36,391 nt of DNA from the NCBI GenBank assembly GCA_028378565.1, contig JAONMX010000004.1, positions 27,501-63,891 on the forward strand, written 5' to 3'. Source of the stretch: Bacteriovoracaceae bacterium (lineage in GTDB: Bacteria; Bdellovibrionota; Bacteriovoracia; Bacteriovoracales; Bacteriovoracaceae). A model generated the notes under the pieces. That model saw only the letters and a list, made by a program, of their open reading frames with translations, had not been told where the DNA came from and searched no databases. This document shows positions 1 through 6,384 of the stretch, piece by piece (within the stretch, counting starts at the first letter, position 1; each line of letters starts with the position of its first letter). Made by a program: the position numbers and the translations under genes.

Positions 1-16
1 ATTTACATCTATTCAA

Positions 17-30
17 ATTTTAAAGAGCTA
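17..30 (-). promoter_or_regulatory. boxA-like antitermination element downstream of tRNA-Ala
   Basis: Read on the minus strand, about 50 bases after the tRNA, the sequence is AGCTCTTTAAAAT. It closely resembles the boxA core (TGCTCTTTAACA) found in the 16S-23S spacer of many proteobacterial rRNA operons. The 80 bases at this edge of the window hold nothing else recognisable. The inference is that a 23S rRNA gene begins just beyond position 1 on the minus strand. Confidence 0.5.
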
Positions 31-80
31 CCAAGAACAATCTCACCAAACAGTACGTTACTAAGCCTAGGCGGCAAAGA

Positions 81-156
81 TGGTGGAGATGACAGGAGTT
101 GAACCTGCGACCCCCTGCGTGCAAAGCAGGTGCTCTCCCAACTGAGCTACACCCCC
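81..156 (-). tRNA. tRNA-Ala (anticodon UGC)
   Basis: A complete 76-nt cloverleaf is read on the minus strand. It has a 7-bp acceptor stem (GGGGGTG with CATCTCC, two G-U pairs), a D-arm with AGCTCAGTTGGGAGAGC, the anticodon stem CCTGC/GCAGG closing loop TTTGCAC with anticodon TGC, the T-arm GTTCAACTC, and an encoded 3' CCA. Alanine tRNA with UGC is the one usually found between 16S and 23S rRNA genes. Here it is preceded by a promoter rather than by 16S or tRNA-Ile, and is followed by a boxA-like motif. Confidence 0.95.
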
Positions 157-202
157 ATTAAATGGTTCGTAACTTTTGATTTGTTGTTCAAAGGTGAGGG
201 GT

Positions 203-231
203 AATTTAGTAGTTTTCGGTTCCGTTGTCAA
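203..231 (-). promoter_or_regulatory. Strong sigma70-type promoter for the tRNA-Ala transcript
   Basis: On the minus strand a perfect -35 TTGACA (226-231) is followed after exactly 17 bases by TAAATT (203-208). The bases just downstream (ACCCCTCA) form a GC-rich discriminator in an otherwise AT-rich stretch, a trait of stable-RNA promoters under stringent control. The start would lie near 196, about 40 bases before the tRNA. Positions 232-293 show no other feature. Confidence 0.65.
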
Positions 232-293
232 CGAATAAAAAGGCTAAATGTAAAAAAAAGTGAGATTTTTTTTATAGAAGTTTTGGCTCATTC

Positions 294-334
294 TTGCAGT
301 GGACTGTAATTGCAATTAACATATTGTAATTACA
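294..334 (+). promoter_or_regulatory. Putative promoter with two palindromes upstream of the cyclophilin gene
   Basis: TTGCAG (294-299) and TAACAT (317-322) are 17 bases apart. Two perfect palindromes overlap the -10 and the predicted start: TAATTGCAATTA (307-318) and TGTAATTACA (325-334). They look like operator sites, but no regulator can be named from the sequence. Confidence 0.35.
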
Positions 335-364
335 TCCAAATCACTTAATAACAAAGGTCAATAA

Positions 365-946
365 ATGAATTTTCTTAACCCTAAAATAATCCTATTTATT
401 GCATGTTTTTTACTTTTTGGTTCATGTTCAAAAAAAGATGAAAACAAAAGTGTTGAGGATAGTGAATCATCATCTTTGATACAAGCTAAAGACCTTCAAA
501 TAGATAAGAATGGTCTCTCAAAGGCAAGGGTTGTCATTAAAACAGCTCATGGAAATATCGTTTTTAAGTTTTACCCTATGAAGGCCACTGGAACTGTTAC
601 TCGTTTTATTCAATTAACGAATGAAGGTTTTTACGATGGATTAAAGTTTCATAGAGTTGTTCCAAACTTTGTTGTTCAAGGAGGAGACCCTCTAGGAACT
701 GGAATGGGAGGTTCAGGAGTAAAATTAAAAGCTGAATTTAATAATGTTCAGCATGTTAAAGGAACTGTTGCCATGGCAAGATCAGAAGATCCTAACTCTG
801 CAGACAGTCAATTTTATATTGCGCTAACAACCCTTCCAAGTCTCGATGGTAAATACACAGTGTTTGGTCAAGTAGTGGAAGGATTAGACCTCTTAGAAAA
901 AATACAAATAGGTGATAAAATGATTTCAGTAGTTTTTGAAAGATAG
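365..946 (+). CDS. Cyclophilin-type peptidyl-prolyl cis-trans isomerase, lipoprotein
   Basis: A 193-residue exported cyclophilin that would catalyse proline isomerisation during folding of envelope proteins. An N-terminal hydrophobic signal ends in FGSC with Cys21 as the probable lipidated residue, followed by a charged linker (22-55). The cyclophilin core holds FHRVVPNFVVQGGDP (95-109, catalytic Arg97 and Gln105), SQFYI (148-152) and LDGKYTVFG (160-168), the classic active-site segments. A Shine-Dalgarno AAAGGT lies 7 bases before the ATG. The gene stands alone, between the tRNA promoter and a terminator. Family assignment is secure; membrane anchoring rests on a slightly atypical lipobox. 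Confidence 0.93.
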   Translation: MNFLNPKIILFIACFLLFGSCSKKDENKSVEDSESSSLIQAKDLQIDKNGLSKARVVIKTAHGNIVFKFYPMKATGTVTRFIQLTNEGFYDGLKFHRVVPNFVVQGGDPLGTGMGGSGVKLKAEFNNVQHVKGTVAMARSEDPNSADSQFYIALTTLPSLDGKYTVFGQVVEGLDLLEKIQIGDKMISVVFER

Positions 947-970
947 AATTATCTTCAATTGATTATTAAA

Positions 971-993
971 AAAGCCCTTCGATGAAGGGCTTT
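971..993. terminator. Bidirectional rho-independent terminator
   Basis: AAAGCCCTTC (971-980), loop GAT, GAAGGGCTTT (984-993), followed by a T-run to 997 and preceded by an A-run from 967. It ends the cyclophilin transcript on the plus strand and the long oxidase operon on the minus strand. Confidence 0.9.
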
Positions 994-1004
994 TTTTATT
1001 CTCT

Positions 1005-1169
1005 TTATTTTCCGTCTCTCTTAGGGTCTTTGATATAGATAAACATTTTTAAGACTACAAAAAATCCAATTAAGAAAATAAGTAATCCCCATGTCGGGTA
1101 ATTCGGTTGAGAGTTGTTAACAACCTGAACATCTTTAGTAACAATTGATTCTGTATTTGTTTCATTCAT
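1005..1169 (-). CDS. Small single-pass membrane protein at the end of the cytochrome oxidase operon
   Basis: A 54-residue ORF starting MNETNTESIVTK and ending IKDPKRDGK. It has a polar N-terminus of about 26 residues, one hydrophobic helix (WGLLIFLIGFFVVLKMFIYI) and a short basic tail. A good Shine-Dalgarno (GGAGAG) sits 6-7 bases upstream of the ATG, and the gene lies 14 bases after the subunit IV gene, with the operon terminator just beyond. Size and place resemble the tiny accessory subunits of heme-copper oxidases, but the sequence is not one I recognise, so the role is inferred from context only. Confidence 0.7.
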   Translation of the reverse strand: MNETNTESIVTKDVQVVNNSQPNYPTWGLLIFLIGFFVVLKMFIYIKDPKRDGK

Positions 1170-1183
1170 ATAAAACTCTCCGA

Positions 1184-1474
1184 TTATCTATATAAACCTT
1201 CTAGGATTACAACACATGCGTAAATAGCAGCACTAATTGGAACCGCTGCAATAAACTTCATCCAAGCTGTATCTTCATCTAGGTGCATATACCAGTAAGC
1301 AACTGCAACAGCTTTACCAATGGCCATAACAGATAAGGAAACGGCCTTAAGCGTGTAAGCCCAATTAGATTCAGCAGCGATAACTTCAGCAACCGTTAAT
1401 ACTGTTAAAAGTATAAAAACATAAAGATATTTTTTCCAGTGGCTATGATAACCCGCGTGTCCTTCTGCAGACAT
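1184..1474 (-). CDS. Cytochrome c oxidase subunit IV (prokaryotic COX4/CtaF-CyoD type)
   Basis: 96 residues with three predicted transmembrane helices. The helix II-III region KAVAVAYWYMHLDED is characteristic of the bacterial subunit IV family (CtaF/CyoD), where YxMHL is a recurrent motif. The protein would be a small structural subunit of the aa3-type oxidase encoded upstream in the same operon. The gene begins 8 bases after the Sco gene ends, which supports co-translation. Confidence 0.88.
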   Translation of the reverse strand: MSAEGHAGYHSHWKKYLYVFILLTVLTVAEVIAAESNWAYTLKAVSLSVMAIGKAVAVAYWYMHLDEDTAWMKFIAAVPISAAIYACVVILEGLYR

Positions 1475-1482
1475 AAAAACTC

Positions 1483-2166
1483 CTAATTGTATTTTCTATT
1501 AACTAATAATCCTACATCGATCATTAGTTGGTTTATTCCATCATCATCAATTGAGTAATAACCTCTTACGTTTGAGTTATCATCAACTAAAACTAATTTT
1601 TCAGTATGAGCAATATCAAAGAGAGTTACTTCAGATGTATCAACAACACCTTTTATTTCTTCTCTTTTTCCCATTGGCACTTTGTATCCATCCACAATGA
1701 GGGCCCTAAGATCTTTCTCACTTCCTGTTAAAAAACTCCACACATATGGATTCGCTTTCAACCTATGTGCATGTTTCTTAAGAACCTCTGGAGTATCGTA
1801 CTCAGGATCGACAGTGAAAGTTAAAATCGCAATTTTAGTTCCAATACCTTTCACTCTTTTTTGAACAATCTTAAGCTTCTCCATCAGTCGAGGGCAAGTG
1901 GTAGGACAAGTCGTAAATGCAAAGCTTGCAATATAAAATTTGCCCTTTAAATCAGCAGTTCCGAAGGCCTTATTGGATTCATTCTTAAGGCTAAAATCAG
2001 GAACTTTATAATAGCTCGGTAGAGGTGCAGGTAGTGTACGATTAACTGATCTATAAATTGGATACGAAAAAGCCAGTAGAACAAAGATAGACCAAAATAA
2101 CTTTGATCGAACAAGTCGTTCTAAAAAACTTTCAGTACGAATGTAGCCAGTTACACTATTATCCAT
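1483..2166 (-). CDS. SCO1/SenC-family copper chaperone for oxidase assembly
   Basis: 227 residues: one N-terminal membrane anchor (about 22-40) and a periplasmic thioredoxin-like domain. The copper-binding set is present: CPTTC (Cys87, Cys91) and the distal His187 in DIAHTEKLVLVDD. Sco proteins deliver copper to the CuA site of subunit II and reduce its cysteines. Start and upstream stop overlap as TAATG (cytochrome c gene), indicating translational coupling. Position between structural oxidase genes fits an assembly role. Confidence 0.93.
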   Translation of the reverse strand: MDNSVTGYIRTESFLERLVRSKLFWSIFVLLAFSYPIYRSVNRTLPAPLPSYYKVPDFSLKNESNKAFGTADLKGKFYIASFAFTTCPTTCPRLMEKLKIVQKRVKGIGTKIAILTFTVDPEYDTPEVLKKHAHRLKANPYVWSFLTGSEKDLRALIVDGYKVPMGKREEIKGVVDTSEVTLFDIAHTEKLVLVDDNSNVRGYYSIDDDGINQLMIDVGLLVNRKYN

Positions 2167-3050
2167 TACTGCCCTAGTCTATCCATAAGCTCTTTTCTTT
2201 TTGGAGTATTTTTTAAGTCCATTAGAGATCGAACATAATGAGCTACGGCCCAAATTTCTTCATCTTCAATAGTACCTTTCCAAGCAGGCATTGAAGTTCC
2301 ACCAACACCAGCGGCTAATCTTAAGTAAAGTTCCTCAACTGTTTGAGCACTTTTAATTTCATGCCAAGTGAAGTCAGGTGGAACAGTTAAATAACCATGG
2401 TCAGACTCTTGAGTTTTAATTTTATAAAATTCTTCGTCAATTTCAGCTGACTCACCAGTTAACTTCATACTCATCTGATTGAACTCTTCACCAGTTACAT
2501 ACCCTCTGTGGCATGACTGACAATTTGCAGAGACGTGATATACAGCTTTACCAATATTGATTGCAGCTGATTTACGAGCAAGTCCAAATGGATCTTTTGT
2601 TGGAACGATTTTTTCCCCAAGCTCTTTATCTTTTCCTATCCAAACATCAGGAGCAAATGTTTTTATGTACTGCCAAACAGCATTCATTTGACCTGGCTTT
2701 AAATCCCACTCAAGCATGGCTGAACCTTTTAGTCCGTGCTTTAAAGATTTATAAATTGATTCATCATGAGGTAGGTCCCCTGAAACAACATCACCAAACT
2801 TAATGATTCCTAATTTAAAATTCCTAGGTGGAACTTCTAAACCTTTGTGGGCCACACCTTTACCATCTCCATCAACTCCGTGACAGGCCATGCAGTATTC
2901 AGCATAAATTTGCTTACCTTTATTTAAAGTATCAGCAGAAACATACTGTCCACCAGCTACAATTTTTCCCTCACGAAATGCCTTATCCTCACACGAAGTA
3001 AGCATTAAAGTGATTGTTAGAAGACTCATAACTTTCAACAAGTTTTTCAT
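2166..3050 (-). CDS. Diheme c-type cytochrome lipoprotein, probable electron donor of the oxidase
   Basis: 294 residues from the ATG at 3050, chosen because GAGGAA lies just upstream; a longer frame would run into the subunit III gene without a ribosome site. The signal MKNLLKVMSLLTITLMLTSC gives a lipobox with Cys20. Two heme motifs are seen: CMACH (53-57) and CQSCH (177-181), with candidate distal methionines in GSAMLEW and GTSMPAWKG. The protein would sit on the periplasmic membrane face and pass electrons to CuA of subunit II, which here has no fused cytochrome c domain. The gene lies 16 bases after subunit III. Confidence 0.88.
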   Translation of the reverse strand: MKNLLKVMSLLTITLMLTSCEDKAFREGKIVAGGQYVSADTLNKGKQIYAEYCMACHGVDGDGKGVAHKGLEVPPRNFKLGIIKFGDVVSGDLPHDESIYKSLKHGLKGSAMLEWDLKPGQMNAVWQYIKTFAPDVWIGKDKELGEKIVPTKDPFGLARKSAAINIGKAVYHVSANCQSCHRGYVTGEEFNQMSMKLTGESAEIDEEFYKIKTQESDHGYLTVPPDFTWHEIKSAQTVEELYLRLAAGVGGTSMPAWKGTIEDEEIWAVAHYVRSLMDLKNTPKRKELMDRLGQ

Positions 3051-3066
3051 ATTATTCCTCGTCATA

Positions 3067-3675
3067 TTAAAAAACAAAAATTCCAAAAAATATAATTACC
3101 CAGATCACACCTAAGAAATGCCAAAACTTTTCAACATTAATCATCTTAGTTAACTGCTCTTCTGAGAATCCTTTTAAGCTTGTACTAATCCAAAGTAACG
3201 CTAGGATTCCGACCACCATGTGGGCCGCATGAATCCAAGTAAATGCGTAAACCATTGAAGCAAAAACACTTGAACCAGCAAGTATACCTGAAGCCTTAAG
3301 ACTGGCCCATAGTTGGAATTGACTTAATAGAAAACCAAAACCAAATGCTAAAGCCGTAAAGTAAAAGTACTTCGACGACTTCTTTTCTTGTAACCATGAA
3401 CTCTTAAAAAGCACTAAAAAGAAGCTACTTAAAAGAACTAAAAGAGTACTTATTCCAGGTATCGTTAGAGAGATAGTCTCAAAACCAAAAGGAGGCCAAG
3501 TGTCAGCTGAAACTCTATAAACGGTATAACCAAGAAACAAAGTTGCGAACAACATTGATAACGAAACCAAGATCATTATCATAGCAATAGAGTTCACAAC
3601 TCTTTTTTGGTCAGTGTAATCGACTGTTTGCGACGATTGAACCGTTTGAATATTTTCAGTCATAGCTTGTGACAT
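3067..3675 (-). CDS. Cytochrome c oxidase subunit III
   Basis: 202 residues with five predicted transmembrane helices, the short form lacking the first two helices of mitochondrial COX III. Family landmarks are YAFTWIHAAHMVVGI and EKFWHFLGVIWVIIFFGIF near the C-terminus. It starts 2 bases after subunit I ends. The sequence is more divergent than the second subunit III gene at 21600-22232, so the genome encodes at least two different subunit III proteins. Confidence 0.88.
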   Translation of the reverse strand: MSQAMTENIQTVQSSQTVDYTDQKRVVNSIAMIMILVSLSMLFATLFLGYTVYRVSADTWPPFGFETISLTIPGISTLLVLLSSFFLVLFKSSWLQEKKSSKYFYFTALAFGFGFLLSQFQLWASLKASGILAGSSVFASMVYAFTWIHAAHMVVGILALLWISTSLKGFSEEQLTKMINVEKFWHFLGVIWVIIFFGIFVF

Positions 3676-3677
3676 AT

Positions 3678-5405
3678 TTAAGCAAGTTCCTCTGTTTGAT
3701 ATTGGAAATCTCTATCACCGGTTAGGTTAGGATTACCAAATTCATGTGGTCCACATTTAACAACTGGTATTTTATCAAAGTTATAATGTGGAGCTGGCGA
3801 AGGCATGGTCCACTCAAGTGTTCCAACTTCCCAAGGGTTGTCTGAAGCTTTTTCTTTCTTAAAGAAAACTGCATGGACAAAATTTACAACAAAAATAAGT
3901 TGAGCAAATCCCATGATGATGGCACCCCAAGTTGTCATCTCATTGAGAGGAATCAGCTTTTGAGTGAAGTCATAAACAAATGGGTTGAAGATTCTTCTAT
4001 GCATTCCTGCATATCCAATAAGAAGCATTCCCATAAACACAATATTGAGACCAACCATTGTGATCCAAAAGTGAATTTTTGCCCAAAACTCGTTCATAAT
4101 TGTTCCAAACATTTTTGGCATCCAAAAATAGATTGCAGCAAATCCACCGAGTAGAACTGAAGCGGCCATTGTGTAATGAAAGTGACCAACAACAAAGTAT
4201 GTATCGTGTAAATAAAGGTCAGTAGTAACTGTTCCTAAATAAAGACCAGTCAAACCACCAAGACCGAAAACAAAAACAACTCCCAATGAAAATAACATTG
4301 GAGAAGTGAATCTAATTGATCCCTTCCAAATCGTTCCAAGCCAGTTCGCAAAGAAGATGGCCGATGGAATAGAAATCGTCATCGTAAGGGTCATAAATGT
4401 TTGAGTTAGTAGCGGACTCATTTGAGTCGTAAACATATGGTGACCATAAACAAGAGTTGAAAGAATTGTAATTGTTGTCATTGAAAGAGCAGTTGCTTTC
4501 GCTCCAAACGCTGGCTTTCTTGCAAAGAATGAAAGAAGGTCAGATACAATCCCCCAAGCTGGAAGAATTAAAATATAAACTTCCGGGTGACCAAAGATCC
4601 AAAAAACATGTTGGAAGAGAACTGGATCACCGGTCCCACTAGTAGCTGCTGCTCCTGCAAGGAAGAAAGTTGTTCCAAAAACTCTATCAAAAATAAGAAG
4701 AAGAACACCGGCACCAAGAACTGGTAAGAAGATTGCGTTTAAAACAGCAGTCAAACCTAGTCCCCAAATTGTTAAAGGCATATCAAAATATCCCATACCT
4801 GGAGCTCTTAATGTAATAATCGTTGTGATGTAGTTAACTGCACCCATTGTTGAACTTATACCAACAATAAAAATGGCAAGAGACCAAAGAGTTTGTCCTA
4901 CTCCGGGAGAACCAATAAGAGTCGAAAGTGTTGGATATGAAGTCCATCCACCTGCAGCCGCTCCAAGAGGTGTAAATAATGATCCCATTAGGACAACACC
5001 AGAAAGAACTGCCACGTGAAAAGAGAGCATATTAAGAAGAGGGAAGGCCATATCTCTTGCACCAATCATAAGTGGAATACAAAAGTTACCAAAAGCTCCA
5101 ATTAAAATCGGAGTGATGGCATAGAAAATCATGATCGTTCCGTGCATTGTAAATAACATGGCGTAAGTATCAGGTGGAACCGCTCCTCCAGACTCTGGAA
5201 AAAGAAAGTGCCCAATAATTGGGAATGCTTCACCAGGGTAAGCAAGAGTCCATCTAATCATAAGGGCCATCAAGCCACCTACAAAAAGAAAAAAGATTCC
5301 GTACCATAGAAATTGCTTTCCAATCACCTTATGGTCATAAGAAATGATGTACTTAGAAAGGAAGTTTGTTGGCTTCGGATGAATATGCTGTTCGTAAAAT
5401 GCCAT
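3678..5405 (-). CDS. Cytochrome c oxidase subunit I (aa3-type heme-copper oxidase)
   Basis: 575 residues, about 12 helices. Metal ligands are all visible: His88 and His410 (low-spin heme), His408 (heme a3), and His273, His322 and His323 (CuB) with the cross-linked Tyr277 in GHPEVY, which marks the A1 class. The D-channel entry aspartate is present in GARDMAFP (Asp118). In the helix that normally reads IPTGxKxFxW the sequence is IPSAIFFANW, so the conserved K-channel lysine appears to be Phe351. The Shine-Dalgarno AGGAGC precedes the ATG. The enzyme reduces oxygen to water and pumps protons in the inner membrane. Confidence 0.97.
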   Translation of the reverse strand: MAFYEQHIHPKPTNFLSKYIISYDHKVIGKQFLWYGIFFLFVGGLMALMIRWTLAYPGEAFPIIGHFLFPESGGAVPPDTYAMLFTMHGTIMIFYAITPILIGAFGNFCIPLMIGARDMAFPLLNMLSFHVAVLSGVVLMGSLFTPLGAAAGGWTSYPTLSTLIGSPGVGQTLWSLAIFIVGISSTMGAVNYITTIITLRAPGMGYFDMPLTIWGLGLTAVLNAIFLPVLGAGVLLLIFDRVFGTTFFLAGAAATSGTGDPVLFQHVFWIFGHPEVYILILPAWGIVSDLLSFFARKPAFGAKATALSMTTITILSTLVYGHHMFTTQMSPLLTQTFMTLTMTISIPSAIFFANWLGTIWKGSIRFTSPMLFSLGVVFVFGLGGLTGLYLGTVTTDLYLHDTYFVVGHFHYTMAASVLLGGFAAIYFWMPKMFGTIMNEFWAKIHFWITMVGLNIVFMGMLLIGYAGMHRRIFNPFVYDFTQKLIPLNEMTTWGAIIMGFAQLIFVVNFVHAVFFKKEKASDNPWEVGTLEWTMPSPAPHYNFDKIPVVKCGPHEFGNPNLTGDRDFQYQTEELA

Positions 5406-5447
5406 TGCTCATAGCTCCTATATATTATTTAAAACTTTTCGTTAATA

Positions 5448-6260
5448 TTATTGCCAAGGCCAACCCCAGAAGGCTTCCGCTCTTTCTGGATCATTCGTTT
5501 GCATTGCAATTGTTTGAGATTGATTTACCCAATTATCATAATCTTCTTGTGAATAGACCGTAAGCTTAGCTGCCATTCTGTAATGGTAAGTTCCACACAT
5601 CTCAGCACAAGCGATATCGTAAACACCTGGCTTCGTTAGTTCGTACCACATACGAGTCATACGACCAGGAATTGCATCTACTTTTCTTCTAGCATTTGGA
5701 AAATAAAGTGAGTGAATCACATCTTTTGAAATCATTTGAAAAACAACTTTCTTTCCAGCAGGAACTCTTAGATCGTTTAGAGTTGTTACATCATCTTCAG
5801 TATTAAAGAGTCCGTCTTTTCCAGCATAACGAAAGTTCCATGCCCACTGCTGAGCCATAACTTCTACTTTTACAACGTCCTCATCAGCCTTTGGCCAATT
5901 AGTGAAAACTTCAACGTAGTCGTTGTTAGAAATTCTCGTAATGTTTAAGTCAATACCAAAGAAAACCGCAATACCAATTCCAGTAGCAACTGCAATTTGT
6001 GACTTAGTGTTTCCATAGGTGTAAAGAGCTTTTGGGTGACGCTTTCTATGATAAAGAAAACTGAATCCAAAAAGACCAAGACAAACGAGAACAAAAAAGA
6101 AAACGTTCATTGAAGTTGTATAATTAAACAACCAATCGATCTTATGTCCGTGAACGGAAATATCCTCTGGAGGAGCGATCATTTCAAAGAAGCCCATTTT
6201 CTCAGTTGCCTTTTGGGCCGCTGTCGTAACTGTAGGAGATAACAAAATTGTACTCAACAT
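5448..6260 (-). CDS. Cytochrome c oxidase subunit II (CuA subunit)
   Basis: 270 residues: a short N-terminal periplasmic segment, two transmembrane helices (about 50-70 and 88-106), then a cupredoxin domain. The binuclear CuA ligands are complete: His183, Cys218, Glu220, Cys222, His226 and Met229 (CAEMCGTYHYRM). The aromatic QQWAWNF patch near 137-143 is the usual electron entry. There is no C-terminal cytochrome c fusion, so this is aa3- rather than caa3-like. A strong Shine-Dalgarno (AAGGGTGAG) precedes the start. A 124-base gap with an inverted repeat separates it from the heme synthase gene. Confidence 0.96.
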   Translation of the reverse strand: MLSTILLSPTVTTAAQKATEKMGFFEMIAPPEDISVHGHKIDWLFNYTTSMNVFFFVLVCLGLFGFSFLYHRKRHPKALYTYGNTKSQIAVATGIGIAVFFGIDLNITRISNNDYVEVFTNWPKADEDVVKVEVMAQQWAWNFRYAGKDGLFNTEDDVTTLNDLRVPAGKKVVFQMISKDVIHSLYFPNARRKVDAIPGRMTRMWYELTKPGVYDIACAEMCGTYHYRMAAKLTVYSQEDYDNWVNQSQTIAMQTNDPERAEAFWGWPWQ

Positions 6261-6308
6261 AATTTCTCACCCTTCATTAATCTGATGAAGTTATTAATAT
6301 ATAAAATG

Positions 6309-6344
6309 AAATTTAGGATATTTTACTCATAAATTCCTAAATTT
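6309..6344 (-). promoter_or_regulatory. Perfect 10-bp inverted repeat around a -10-like element upstream of subunit II
   Basis: AAATTTAGGA (6309-6318) and TCCTAAATTT (6335-6344) are exact inverted copies, 16 bases apart. On the minus strand the spacer contains TAAAAT (6320-6325), a good -10 hexamer. The arrangement suggests an operator over an internal promoter for the structural oxidase genes. The rest of 6261-6384 has only a weak GAGCGTTTAAAAATGCTC hairpin without a T-run. Confidence 0.4.
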
Positions 6345-6384
6345 ACTATCTAAACGTTAATGTTCACTGAGCATTTTTAAACGC

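Noticed and set aside
3051-3086. Longer N-terminus for the diheme cytochrome
   Set aside because: It would overlap the subunit III gene and has no ribosome site; the ATG at 3050 has GAGGAA and yields a clean lipoprotein signal.
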